From Tubiluchus corallicola (taxonomy: Eukaryota > Priapulida > Priapulimorpha > Priapulimorphida > Tubiluchidae): a stretch of 64,000 bases of DNA. The position numbers were made by a program, and so were the translations under genes. The notes beneath the pieces are model-generated. The model was not told the DNA's origin, searched no databases, and saw only the letters and a program-made list of their open reading frames with translations. The stretch lies in assembly GCA_030141605.1 (NCBI GenBank), contig JAQGDQ010000104.1, positions 293,001-357,000 of the forward strand. The letters run 5' to 3'. Below are positions 39,790-50,566 of the stretch, in pieces. Every line of letters begins with the position of its first letter. Position 1 is the first letter of the stretch.

Positions 39790-40345
39790 ATGGTAAACTT
39801 GAAATTCGAATTTTTAACTTAAAATTTGCCGAGTTTTTGTATCACATTGAACAGTAGCAGCATTGTTCTTCAAATTTCGCTTTTGCTCACACTCATGGAA
39901 TCTTTGTGCTGTTTGTTAAAATTCGTGTGAAAAGATATGTATATATATACTGTTAGTTCTCTCACTGACTTAGTAGTAAAATCTCATTATCAGACAATGA
40001 TTAAATATCTGTTATTTATACGTTTTATCGAGTAATTATGTCACCATCGTCAGTCGGGAAAGTTGAGAGATTAATTTAGCGGTCATGGTAAGTGCTTAGT
40101 TACGAAATATACATATATATATATTTATTTATTTATTTTATTTATTTATTTATTTATTTATAAATATGTGAAAATTGTATTCGTTTGTGATGCTTTCAAT
40201 AGTTGTGCTCGCTCACCCTTAATTACGGTTTCAACAATTATTTAATTAGTTAGACATTATACATTAAATAGCATTAACATCTATACTTTTTACCATACTT
40301 CAAACAGGTAGGATATGAGAAATCATGCTATTTTCCTTTAATAAC
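39790..40345. repeat. Dispersed repeat family 7, copy A
   Basis: A collinear but diverged relative of 40850-41165. Shared words include gaattttta, cagtagca, ttcgtttg(c/t)gatg and ggtaggatatga(g/a)aaatcat. An insertion with (TTTA)n at 40120-40165 separates blocks. A word near 40000 (gattaaatatctgttattta) also recurs at 42090. Confidence 0.65.
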
Positions 40346-40849
40346 CAAATTTAGTGTTACGCGGAAGTTCCGCCAGTGTGCCTCAAGAGTTAAATGCGTA
40401 ATGCGTTTCAGAACGTGCCCGTGTGAGTTCCAGACATTAAAAATTAACCATAATCATTGGAATACGTTCGGCATGATAAAAGGCGGCAAATGATTGTGGA
40501 ACATAAATTACGCGGTTCACCTTCCAACTCGTTAATTTCACTTAAAAATTGTTTTCGAGTATTTCACCCTTAATCCCTGATCATATATGCAGGCAGCACA
40601 CGGCTTAAAGCAAGTTTGTTCCCAAATGTTTTGGTTTGTACGGAGGGATGGTGTTATAATCGTAAACAGACATTATAATTTATTACTATTCGCGCCACTA
40701 GTTCTTCGCTGCTACATGCATTTCGCCATTTACTAATTAGCCACAAGCGTCTGTATTTCGGAAGCGCATTGCACAAATAACGGTGCTGTACCACCCAGAT
40801 CAGACGTGCTAGTTTGCGACGAACTACACACGTTCGACAGCCCATCCGT

Positions 40850-41165
40850 GAGCACAGCGGTAAATTTGAAATTTGAATTTTTAAAACTTGCCTAATTTTA
40901 ATACAACACACTGAATAGTTTACAGTAGCACAGTACTTCAATTTTGCAACGCGGTCGAGGAGTACTTTTGCTGTTGAAAATTATGTTCGTTTGCGATGTC
41001 ATCAAGAGTTGGGCTCACCCGCCATTGATTAAGATTTTAATCTATTATTTAATTATCGGAAACGCTTTTGTAGTATTAATTTTGGTAAAATGTATACGTT
41101 TTATCGGACTAGAAAATGGGGTAGGATATGAAAAATCATCCTGCCTTTCTTTAATTATAGCTTTG
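40850..41165. repeat. Dispersed repeat family 7, copy B
   Basis: Relative of 39790-40345, about 500 bp further on in direct orientation, and abutting a LINE 3' fragment on its right. Confidence 0.65.
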
Positions 41166-41182
41166 AACTTAATAACAATGTT

Positions 41183-41930
41183 TTGAACTTCCATGCTCCT
41201 AATGAACCGTATTTTGCGGAGAGATTTTTTACCCGATATGGTTTTAACAGCTTAAAATCACGAGAAGTTAAATTATGGAATTCGTTGCCAAAAGATACCT
41301 TTGAAGGTAGATTATTTTCTGCTTCCAAAAAATACACAAAAATCTTACTAAATGGATATACCTGTAGTACATAACTTGTAAGACTAATAAGCAAGCTAGC
41401 AAGTTTTTTCTTTTCTTTTTTCTCCTCATCTCCTAAGTAATTGTTGCTCTTTCTCATACTTACTTTTTCTCATAAATTTTTCTATACTACACTTTTTCGA
41501 TGCTTATTTTTTCTTTCCATACTTTCAGTTTTTAACTTTACTCACTAACCTTGGTCAAATTCCCCTGTTAATAAGACCCCATTTGAAACTACTACATATA
41601 ATAATCCTAATTACTGAATAATTGTATTGTTTTGTTTAGATTTTGGTATCTAACTTTATTATTTTTTTGTTTTCAGTATTTGTGAATAATTTGTATCATT
41701 TATACTGTTTTATTATTATTTTTTCTTATTTGTTTTTGTTTTTGTTATCTGCAGCATCACTGTTAATTTTTAATGTACTAATCTATTTATAAGAAAGGGC
41801 AGGAGACTAGATGACCCTATGGTCCTTTCCTGCCCTGCTCCATGATTATAATTACTTAATATTTAAAAAATTTTGCTGTTAAACTAATTGAAGAAAATAA
41901 ATGTTCTATGTTTATGTCTATGTCCATGTA
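41183..41930 (+). mobile_element. 5'-truncated LINE: ORF2 end plus 3' UTR
   Basis: The codons before the stop at 41374 include RYGFNSLKSREVKLWNSLP and then ASKKYTKILLNGY, the C-terminal block of non-LTR RTs. The following 550 bp are non-coding, contain an inverted pair (agggcaggag/cctgccct, 41796-41836) and end in a degenerate atgtct-like tail (41902-41930), as a LINE 3' UTR would. Confidence 0.8.
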
Positions 41931-43128
41931 GCTGATTTGTTTAAAGGCAAAAGTATTGGAAATTGGAGTTGTTTAATGATCGCGAAAAGACAAAGACATA
42001 ATCAAATAATATATTAAAACATTCTATAGTTGAAGTTTGTTGTCTTACTGAATTAGTAGAAAAAAGTTCAATGTAAAACGACGATTAAATATCTGTTATT
42101 TATTCCTTAACTAGTGGAAAACTTATTAAAAAAGTCAGTAATTCAGTTGGATCTTTAGTAATGGAGCCGTTAATTGAAAACTCATTAGGAAATAATATTT
42201 TAGTTTTGTTGCTGTTTATAATATTGTGTTAGAACAGGGCTCTTTGATATTCTTAGAACAAGATTGAAAACAGTATTGTAATACAGACGCCTAGAAATAG
42301 CAATTTCTTATAATTGCGCAACTGAGAATTTCTAATATGATAAAGATTTGAATTGCTATAAAGCCGATCTTTCGTTTATATTAAGCGAAGAATAGCAAAG
42401 GTAATCCATGGTTTAATGTTGTGTTTATAACGGATGAAATTTACTCTAAGATTCGGCATGTATTTATCGCGAGATTCGGTTAAAACAGAACCAAAAATTC
42501 CATAATCATGATAATTATAATTATAGTTTACATCGCCATTATTAAAATAAATACCCAAAAATTCGAATCAAGTAGACCCTGTTTTAGCTTATCAATTTCA
42601 GTACGTGACGGGTTGCGAAACTCGATAAACTTCTCGTGTTGTTGTCTGATATACACGCAGTGAATGATACGAAATAGCATTTTTATGATTTGAAATATGA
42701 TTGGCAAGAATCCCAGTCAAAATAGTACAAAATTTTTCGTCAAATGGAACAAAAAATTAACAATTAAGGTGCTGCTAGTGACAGTGACACGAATGGGAGG
42801 GGATAATTTTCGGAATCTTCGGTAAGAAAAACGGAATTTAAAAAAACCTGCATTCAAATTTTTCAGAAAATTTTAGAAGTTGATATTTATTTTGCCTCAA
42901 ATAAAAACAGATGACTGTACATTTTCAAAAAGAATGAGAACATCAAATTTATCACTAAAATCAATGCATGTTTGAAAAAGTATGACAAAAAAGATTGAAT
43001 TGTATCATTAATAGTTTAGTACAATAAAAAATTGTGTATAATAAATATTACAGTATTCTTTTGGCAAAATTAACAAATGGAAAATGTACAATAAAATTTG
43101 TTCATTAAACAGCAAACAATACACGTAG
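41931..43128. other. Intergenic, nothing recognised
   Basis: AT-rich. The last 200 bp should hold the 3' UTR of the adjacent cadherin-like gene (minus strand), but I see no single clear polyadenylation signal. Confidence 0.35.
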
Positions 43129-45012
43129 TTAGGTTCCTCTACTGTGGCGCTGCTGAAGGACAATCAACCAGGTTAAAACGCATACGATACCAAATAAAGC
43201 TAGTGCAAAAGCCGAATGTATGAGAACCTCATTCGTATTATACATACTTCTTGAACTGTAAGGTAGAGCGTCTCTTGAACTCACAGCTCCAGCGACTATC
43301 CAGTCGTCTTTATCCACAATCTTGGCTTCTATTACAGCTGGACTGCACCTCTCATCTTCATCAAATTCTGGATTACCTTCCACGCAGGCAAGAACAACGA
43401 AACTATGGCGTCCCAGTGGGAAAGTCTTCAATGAATCTGGTTTTGTAATAAACCCGTTTTCATCTATGACAAAATAATCACGCATAGTAAGTAGTCTAAA
43501 CTTGGCTTCTACTGGAGTTGCTTCCACTCTAGGTTCACTAAGGTTACCTGTTGAGCCATCAGTATAAAATGTAAAATTGTACGAGTTTTTCGAAAATTTC
43601 GGATTCTCGCGATTTTCTTTCAAGACCACTACCTCAACATCCGTCTCCCTAACCCCATCTGAATTTGTAGCCGCTGCAAAAAATCGTTTAGTTCCTGGAG
43701 TCAGTTTTCGCGTACTTGTAATCAAACCATCATTGTCCACCTGAAACTCAGTTACATTGTCACCAGCCCGTGTTCTCAGGCCAAAAGAGAATGGGGGAAT
43801 GCGTTCTGCCGGCCTAGTATCGTGGACTTGCACAATGACCACCTGTCTACCTACTGGCAGGCTCTCAACAACAACTGTCTTATATGATGATTGCTTAAAG
43901 CTTGGCGGTGGACCTTGAAATTCTACTGTAATGTGCACAGCCGATATGGCACTATACGGCAAATCAGATTCAAACCAATCGTAGAAAGCTTTCACTGCTA
44001 TAAAGTACTCTGGTTCTGTGATTTTTCCAGTTACCATCAAATTACCTTGATCAATCATGAATGGCAACTCCTCTTTATATTCCTCGTTATCTAGCAACTT
44101 AAGTTTTAACATCTTATCTTGTTTGCGGGTTTCGCCATTGAAGGCAACAATTTTGCTCGGTTTTAGTTTTATTTGCGTTAAGTGCTTAGCGCTTTGCTTC
44201 ACTGTGCCGTAATACGTTTTTTCACTAAAATAAGGATTTAGCTTATAGTCAATAACATCGAAAGTGAGCATACAAGCGGATTTCTTTGCTGACAACCTAC
44301 CGTCAGTCAACACGATAGATACATTATATTGCGTCTCTTCCTCATAATCTAGCTTTTCGCGCAAGAACACGTCACAATAACTGTAATGGTCAGTACCATT
44401 TCTCGCTTTTGCTTCAAACTTGGAATCGGTGTCATTGACTTCACACTGTGGCGAATCTTCCGAAAGAAGAAGATTATCATCATCGACAACTACAAAAGTT
44501 GCTACTCTTGTTCCAATCTGTGCGTTTTCCAACACCGGATAACGTAGTTCTTGGTCCTCCCTTACCCTCGGTGCATAATTGTTGGTCACTTTAATCTTAA
44601 CTTTCACTACCAAGTCATCACTACCATCAAATATATTTGACGATTTGATGCATTTTAGGTGTATTTCCATCACCTCTTTTCTATCTGACTGCTTCTGTGA
44701 TTTGAGAAATGTTGATACATCCTGTTTTAGTATAAGACAGTAGGCGTACTTACTGTTTCCGTCAGTCAACCGTGATTTATATTGGACTCCTACCTTATAG
44801 AGCTCATGGTGAGATGTAGACGTAATTATATACGCTGGATTTCGATCGAAGAGTTCCACGCTTGACCCTGCCTTGTTGTTTTCAGTTATCATCACTTCTT
44901 TGTTTTCAGGAAATGCACCCTTGCACACGTTTAAGGCCAGTGTTGCTTTGAAATTTACCATCGCTACTATGACAGCTGCAACGCCAAGGCAGATACCTCT
45001 AGCGTTAACCAT
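43129..45012 (-). CDS. Cadherin-like type I membrane protein, copy 1 (intact, single exon)
   Basis: An uninterrupted 627-codon ORF. Residues 1-27 form a signal peptide (MVNARGICLGVAAVIVAMVN...). The ectodomain reads as about five cadherin-type repeats: 28-143; 147-254, with VATFVVVDDDN and LDYEEETQYNVSIVLTDG, the latter like the LDRE and VxDxG words of classic repeats; 258-365; 369-465, with VPVGRQVV-like and FQVDNDGLITSTRKL; and 470-568, with YFVIDENGFITK and ending VDKDD. Most DxNDNxP linkers are missing, so calcium-dependent rigidity is doubtful. A transmembrane helix spans about 597-619, and the tail is only about 8 residues (QRHSRGT), too short for catenin binding. Several N-glycosylation sequons are visible. 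It was probably a surface adhesion or recognition protein. Copy 2 lies 3.9 kb upstream in the same orientation. The start is supported by its conservation between copies. A single exon is unusual for cadherins and suggests a retrocopy ancestor (inference). Confidence 0.9.
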   Translation of the reverse strand: MVNARGICLGVAAVIVAMVNFKATLALNVCKGAFPENKEVMITENNKAGSSVELFDRNPAYIITSTSHHELYKVGVQYKSRLTDGNSKYAYCLILKQDVSTFLKSQKQSDRKEVMEIHLKCIKSSNIFDGSDDLVVKVKIKVTNNYAPRVREDQELRYPVLENAQIGTRVATFVVVDDDNLLLSEDSPQCEVNDTDSKFEAKARNGTDHYSYCDVFLREKLDYEEETQYNVSIVLTDGRLSAKKSACMLTFDVIDYKLNPYFSEKTYYGTVKQSAKHLTQIKLKPSKIVAFNGETRKQDKMLKLKLLDNEEYKEELPFMIDQGNLMVTGKITEPEYFIAVKAFYDWFESDLPYSAISAVHITVEFQGPPPSFKQSSYKTVVVESLPVGRQVVIVQVHDTRPAERIPPFSFGLRTRAGDNVTEFQVDNDGLITSTRKLTPGTKRFFAAATNSDGVRETDVEVVVLKENRENPKFSKNSYNFTFYTDGSTGNLSEPRVEATPVEAKFRLLTMRDYFVIDENGFITKPDSLKTFPLGRHSFVVLACVEGNPEFDEDERCSPAVIEAKIVDKDDWIVAGAVSSRDALPYSSRSMYNTNEVLIHSAFALALFGIVCVLTWLIVLQQRHSRGT

Positions 45013-45300
45013 GGTAATTTCACAAATTTAACCAATAATTTCACAAATTAATTGCCATAATTTCTCCTGAATAATAAGTAAAGTGCCCTCCAGTTGTAAA
45101 TTTTAAATTTAATCCAGTCACACAGAATTATACAGTCACGAATGTAGTAAGGAAAAGGTATTATCGCATTCCAAAAATTTTTGAAGATTTAAAATGCATT
45201 GTGTTTTCGTTAAGAAGAATGTTACGTTTGGATAATGTTAATTACGTCACTGGCAGTCAACATCATTGAAAATATGGAGCCATTAAATTATTCTTTATAA
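45013..45300 (-). promoter_or_regulatory. Conserved upstream region of cadherin-like copy 1
   Basis: About 280 bp before the start match 48933-49200 upstream of copy 2 at roughly 90% by eye. A TTACGTCA word (TGACGTAA on the coding strand, CRE-like) at 45242-45249 is kept in both. It must hold the promoter and 5' UTR, but the transcription start is not visible. Confidence 0.6.
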
Positions 45301-45309
45301 AATAAAGGG

Positions 45310-45382
45310 GCATGATCGTCGTCAACGACAACTAGAAAACTTTCTACTTTTGTTCCAATCTCGAAATTTGGGAAGCCATAAC
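45310..45382 (-). pseudogene. Orphan cadherin-repeat fragment
   Basis: Twenty-four open codons on the minus strand read YGFPNFEIGTKVESFLVVV followed by DDDHA. They align with YPVLENAQIGTRVATFVVV-DDDN of copy 1 (residues 158-180). Both DNA and protein match. The fragment sits about 300 bp upstream of copy 1's start and has no partner segments, so it is a relic of a further gene copy. Confidence 0.75.
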
Positions 45383-45547
45383 TAACCAACATGGCGGCAG
45401 GTGGCGACCCGATTGCCTATTCAACGGTGTGCCACACTACTGCCACTTACTTATTGATGTTTTGTACAGATCATTTCCCAAACCCTTTTACCCCATAATG
45501 TATAGTAAAAAGTGTACGACTTCGTGGAGCCGTTACTCCCATCCATC

Positions 45548-45592
45548 TCACAGTGTAGGATCTCACATCTCACATCTCACATCTCACATCCT
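45548..45592. repeat. Short ctcacat tandem repeat
   Basis: About five units of tctcaca, 7-8 bp each. Confidence 0.85.
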
Positions 45593-45714
45593 CATCCTTT
45601 TTGCAGTGAGAGTCCAATCACTTATTTACCAGCAGTGTAGCTGTGACCTTTCCCAACGTTCAGCACCTTTTCCATAATCACTCCCCCAGATCCATTGCCA
45701 CGCTCTTTAAAACT

Positions 45715-46100
45715 AGAGATTATCATCTAACTCTAACACTGGCGAAATCTTGAAACGCACGGAAATGATGCACTGGCGCAAATATAAACGGGTGAACTGA
45801 AGGACTGGCGAAATGACATGCTGGCAAAATGAGAGCCTGGCAAAAAGATGCACCGGTGAAGAGATGCACTAGCGAAGTATATTCTTATTAAGCTCTTTCT
45901 GCACCTTTTCTAACTATAATTGTCGAAACGATACACTGGCGAAATGACACACTGGCGAAAAGATAGACTGGCAAAACGATGCACTGACGAAAAGATAGAC
46001 TGGCGAAAGGATAGACTGGGGAAATGGTAAACTGGCAAAATGGTGAAACGACAGATATGTAACCATTGCGAAATGCTAACTGGCGAAATGGGTGATTACT
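45715..46100. repeat. Minisatellite of about 16-18 bp (actggcgaaa type)
   Basis: More than a dozen degenerate units containing actggcgaaa(a/t)gata, for example at 45930, 45948 and 45997, between cadherin-like copies 1 and 2. Confidence 0.88.
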
Positions 46101-46261
46101 GGCTTGATTCAATACTTATATATAAAAAAATTATGCCATATTAAATTGACAAGGTTTTTCAAGTTAATTTTTACAAGTTGTTTTTCCTATACATGTTGTG
46201 GAAATGAAAATGTATGAATACGTGACTGAATGACTGAATTAATGTATGAAAGAAAAAATGC

Positions 46262-46780
46262 ATGAATGAATAAATGAATGAATGAATTAATTAATTAATA
46301 AAAGAAAGAAAGAGTGAATTAATGAATGAGTTAACGAATGAATAAAGCAAGCAAGCAAGGAAGGAACGAATGAAAGAACGAATGAATGATCGAACAATTG
46401 GACGAACGAACGAATGAATGATCGAACAATTGGATGTACGAACGAATGAATGAATATTCTCCAGGAATAAGAATTATAATCAGGAATATGACTCACGATT
46501 TATGACAGCAAGTTTTATTATGTAACTAAATTAATTAATTAATTAATAAAAGAAAGAAAAAGTGAATTAATGAATGAGTTAACGAATGAATAAAGCAAGC
46601 AAGCAAGGAAGGAGCGAATGAAAGAACGAATGAATGATCGAACAATTGGACGAACGAACGAATGAATGATCGAACAATTGGACGTACGAACGAATGAATG
46701 AATATTCTCCAGGAATAAGAATTATAATCAGGAATATGACTCACGATTTATGACAGCAAGTTTTATTATGTAACTAAATT
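46262..46780. repeat. 248-bp tandem duplication over (GAAT)n-type DNA
   Basis: The block starting near 46285 recurs 248 bp on, almost unchanged, with identical junction words (taattaattaattaataaaag, ccaggaataagaattataat). Within each block a 32-bp unit (gaatgatcgaacaattgg) is itself duplicated. The ORFs over it are antisense repeat products. Confidence 0.93.
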
Positions 46781-46994
46781 TTTTATAATGTTAGTTGTAC
46801 AAGCAAGAAATATCATAAATCAACCACGCCAAACAACTGAAACATGAGTTATTCAGACTGCAAAAAAGTCACAAAACTGACCCTAAAAAAGCAAAAACCT
46901 TAAACTTAATTTTGTTATCAAAATTAACATTGAAATTAACAACTAAAATACCCAAAAAATGTCGGTTTGTTTTGATACAGAGGAATACATTTCA

Positions 46995-48932
46995 TTAAGT
47001 CTCCATTATATGGCGGCGGGGCGAAGTAATCAGGTAGGCCAAAATGCAATTGATGCCGAACAAAGTTGCTGCAAATGCACAGAGTATGAGAACCTCGTTC
47101 AGGCGATAACTTTGTGCATCTGTTGGCTCGTCACGCAATGCCTGTATCCAGCCTTCGATCTTCATTACAACTGTGGCAATTACTTGAACAGCGCTGCATC
47201 TCTCGTCTTCCCCAACTTCGAGATTCCCTGCCGCACATGCAAGGACAATCAGATTGTATTTTCCCAGTTGCATAGTTACCAACAGATCTGTGCCCGTAAT
47301 AATCCCGATTGTACCGTTGCTTTCAATGACGAAATACTCATCCATGGTAAGTATCTTAAATGTAACATCTTCCTGAGATGTCACTTGTACCTTAGGAGGG
47401 TTACCTTCGTCATAAGAGAGTTCACCTTCAGAAACATTAATAGCAAATCTGAACTCGTATGTAGCCTTTGAAAATGTTGGATTTTTTTTAGTTACTTTCA
47501 AGACGGTTACCTCAACATCAGCTGTTCTGGTCGCATCTGCACCTGTAGCAATTGCACGATATTTTTTCATCCCTGGAGTTAGTTCTTTGGTAGTTTTGAC
47601 AATACCATTACTGTCGACTACGAACTCAGTTACAGGATTGCCAGTATTCGTCTGCAGACTGTAAGTAAATTTAGGAATGGATGGCCGGGGAGAATCTTGA
47701 GTTTGCAGAAGCAGGACCTCCCGACCTACTTTAACGGCATCCAAAATGGTAGCTTTATACACGCTCTGAGTAAACCTTGGTGGTACTCCATCGGGTTCTA
47801 CTGTAATGAGTATACCTGTAATTGCAGCGTAGAATTCAGGTTCGTTTGGCTTTCGGTTTCTATAAGAGGCCTTGACTGGCATAAAATACTCGGCTTCCGT
47901 GATTCTTCCAGTGATTTTTATGTCTCCTACAGTTTCCCCAGATCCTTCTTTGTTATGTGCATTGACAAATCGAAAAGGTTTACCACTAATTTCCAGACTA
48001 TATGTTATGTTTCCATCCTGTTTCCCCGTTCTGCCATCCAAGGCCAAAATTCTGTTTGGCTCAACGTTTACTATCATTCCTAGTGGGTCATCTTCTCTTA
48101 CCGTGGCATAATACATTTCTGCGTCAAACACGGGATTTACCTTGCACTCTGTTACATGAAAAGTAAATATCCTGGTCCTTTTTCTCGAAACACGGTTATC
48201 ACGTGGAGCTGAATCTTTTACAAAGACAGTCACCTTATGCTCTGCCTGCTGGTCATAGTTCAATTCTTCTCGCAAGAAAATCTCACACTCGCTAGTGTCT
48301 TTTTTGAATTTCGCTTCGAACTTGGCGTTACTCTCTTTTATCCAGCAATCCGTAAAAACGCCATAATTATCGACGATAGTAAAGTGTGCTATTCTTGTTC
48401 CAACTAAGGTGTCTTCCTTTACGGGAAATCTAGTGAGTATGCCCTCTCCAAAATTTACTGAATTCTTCTTCATTCTGCCCTCTCCAAAATTTACTGCATA
48501 CTTCTGCTTCATTTTAAACTTAACCTTCACTACCATGTCATCATATCGATGTATGTTTGGCAATTTGCTGCATTTTAGGTGTATGTCCATCACCTCTTTT
48601 CTATCTGACGACCTCTGTGATTTGAGAAATTTTGATACGTCCTGTTTGAGTACAAGATAGTAGGCGTACTTATTGGTTCCGTTAGGTGATTGTGATTTAT
48701 ATTTGTTACCTACCTTATAGAGCTGATTTTGAGACTTAGGCGTAATTAAGTATAATGGATTTTGTTCGAAGAGTTCCACGCTTGACCCTGCCTTGCTGTT
48801 TTCTGTTATCATCACTTCTTTGTTTTCAGGAAATGCACCCTGGCACACCTTTAATGCCAGTGTTGCTTTGAAATTCACCATCGCTACTATGACAGCTGCA
48901 ACGCCGAGGCAGATACCTCTAGCGTTAACCAT
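46995..48932 (-). CDS. Cadherin-like type I membrane protein, copy 2 (intact, single exon)
   Basis: An uninterrupted 645-codon ORF, paralogue of copy 1. The first 27 residues are identical and the next 40 nearly so, after which identity falls to roughly half. It shares the layout: signal peptide; about five cadherin-like repeats (LNYDQQAEHKVTVFVKDS in the second, FVVDSNGIVKTTKELTPG in the fourth, YFVIESNGTIG in the fifth); a transmembrane helix at about 613-635; and a 10-residue basic tail (SPRRHIMET). Relative to copy 1 it has an extra 11 residues near 150-170, where VNFGEG occurs twice because of a 33-bp tandem duplication in the DNA (48447-48512). Cysteines near 30, 91-121 and 548-556 are shared with copy 1 with small shifts. 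The role is inferred as cell-surface recognition or adhesion. The plus-strand ORF at 46959-47471 is its antisense shadow. Confidence 0.9.
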   Translation of the reverse strand: MVNARGICLGVAAVIVAMVNFKATLALKVCQGAFPENKEVMITENSKAGSSVELFEQNPLYLITPKSQNQLYKVGNKYKSQSPNGTNKYAYYLVLKQDVSKFLKSQRSSDRKEVMDIHLKCSKLPNIHRYDDMVVKVKFKMKQKYAVNFGEGRMKKNSVNFGEGILTRFPVKEDTLVGTRIAHFTIVDNYGVFTDCWIKESNAKFEAKFKKDTSECEIFLREELNYDQQAEHKVTVFVKDSAPRDNRVSRKRTRIFTFHVTECKVNPVFDAEMYYATVREDDPLGMIVNVEPNRILALDGRTGKQDGNITYSLEISGKPFRFVNAHNKEGSGETVGDIKITGRITEAEYFMPVKASYRNRKPNEPEFYAAITGILITVEPDGVPPRFTQSVYKATILDAVKVGREVLLLQTQDSPRPSIPKFTYSLQTNTGNPVTEFVVDSNGIVKTTKELTPGMKKYRAIATGADATRTADVEVTVLKVTKKNPTFSKATYEFRFAINVSEGELSYDEGNPPKVQVTSQEDVTFKILTMDEYFVIESNGTIGIITGTDLLVTMQLGKYNLIVLACAAGNLEVGEDERCSAVQVIATVVMKIEGWIQALRDEPTDAQSYRLNEVLILCAFAATLFGINCILAYLITSPRRHIMET

Positions 48933-49200
48933 GGTAACAATAATTTCACAAATTAATTGCCATAATTTCTATTGGATAATAAGTAAAGTGCCCTCCAGCT
49001 GTAAATTTTAAATTTAATCCAGTCACACAGAATTACACCGTCACGAATGTAGTATGGAAAAGGTATTATGGCATTCCAAAATTTTTTGAAGATTTTAAAT
49101 GCATTGTGTTTTCGTTAAGAAGAATGTTGCGTTTGGATAATGCTAATTACGTCACTGGCAGCCAACATCATTGAAAATTTAAAGCCATTAAATTAATCTT
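48933..49200 (-). promoter_or_regulatory. Conserved upstream region of cadherin-like copy 2
   Basis: Matches 45013-45300, lacking 15 bp just before the start codon. The TTACGTCA word is at 49147-49154. The similarity ends near 49200. Confidence 0.6.
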
Positions 49201-49794
49201 TTTTACTTTTGGCGTTTTTTGTTGAATCGTGGAACGCAACTCAAACTCACAACAGTCAGTAAACGAGATTATTGTCATTGCCACAATATTACGCAAAATA
49301 TTTACCATGGCATTGCCCATGAAAGCATCAAATACTTGAATTCGCATAAGGAGGTGTATTTCTGTCCTCAATATCGGATAAAAGAGACTTCTCTATGTTC
49401 AACAAGAATGCAACGTCGATGTTAGTCATAATGTGCTACAGCCATAAGTAAACTACGACAAGAATTTCCAATGACAATAACTTGTGTTATCCTTGTCCCA
49501 CGTTGTAATTGCTGTTATCCAAATTCGTGGCTTCTCTATATACTGGTAAGGTTCAAAAACGAAAAAGGAAGGCAGCTTATGTAACAACAATGGCGTGACG
49601 TGTTTCTTTTCGTCTTTATTCTTTATTCTCGAATTGGCAAGAAAATGAGTTTTTGTGCAAACGTTTAATTGTGATTAAAGTCACCAATCATTAATTTATG
49701 AGGGCCAGAAAAAAAGTCACAATTTTGGCTAGGAAAGAAAGTTGGGTCTAAAACAAAAACATTCAAGTCAGTCATTATTTTGTTTGACTCGTAA

Positions 49795-49960
49795 ATGGTG
49801 CTGACAAGCCACTGGCGTAGCAGTGTCTAGTTTTTGCTGGATTGCTGCTGTGTTTACCTGTCTGAAGGGGAGACTTCTTTTATTTGAAATTCTACCTGTC
49901 AAAGGTTTATAATAGAAGTGATGGGCGTATGATGATAACGATGATGATGAATTTTATTTA
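49795..49960. mobile_element. Dispersed repeat family 3, copy B
   Basis: Contains gacaagccactggcgtagca and tgtttacctgtctgaagg as in copy A (26884-27080), and ends with gtgatgggcgtatgatgat, the inverse of copy A's opening. It lies between the intact cadherin-like genes and the third, broken copy. Confidence 0.65.
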
Positions 49961-50090
49961 TCATCATAAACAATTAAAGTAATAAAACAGAAAATATTTT
50001 TAATCAGTAAACTGGCAGAGCATGATTTCTACATATTGACAACACTATTTAATTAATAATGGCATTACATGTATGTGAAAAAATCACATT

Positions 50091-50563
50091 TTGTTCAACA
50101 TCTTAGGTTTAGGGTCAAGGGTTAGAGTTAGTACAAAGATGCGAAGATGCAAGTATCTCGGTAGTCTGCTGGCAACAGAAGACGACATATCAAGAGGGAA
50201 GATAATGGCATTATCAGCTTACTCAAAAGTCACAAAAGTTTTTGAGAATAGGAAGATTTCTTTGGAAACAAAAATTAGAATATTCTCAGCCTTAGTTGAA
50301 ACTGTATTTCTGTATAACTCTGAGCTCTGGACATTAAAAGCAAATCATAAAGCTGAAATCGATGCGTTTCAAAGGCGAAATTACAGAAACATTTTGGGTA
50401 TTAGATGGCCAAACAAAATTTCAAACAAAGATCTATATGAAAAAATAAAAGAAGAACCTTGGACAAGAAAAATAAAAAGACGCCGTTTAAGATGAATTGG
50501 GCATATGCTTAGGCAACCTGATGATATTCCAGTGAAGATAGCTCTTCAACAAGCCATAGAACC
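50091..50563 (+). mobile_element. LINE RT C-terminal fragment (RTE/craniofacial-type)
   Basis: The frame reads MRRCKYLGSLLATEDDISRG, then IRIFSALVETVFLYNSELWTL, then DAFQRRNYRNILGIRWPNK, the typical post-palm region of RTE-like and related non-LTR RTs. A TGA at 50493 replaces the usual Trp (RRRLR-stop-IGHMLRQPDDIP), and the reading continues to ALQQAIEP near 50563. There the sequence switches within a few bases to cadherin-like DNA in the opposite orientation. A degraded 3'-truncated piece. Confidence 0.85.
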
Positions 50564-50566
50564 ATA

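Noticed and set aside
46959-47471. 170-codon plus-strand ORF
   Set aside because: Antisense to the C-terminal part of cadherin-like copy 2, which has a clear signal peptide, repeats and membrane helix.
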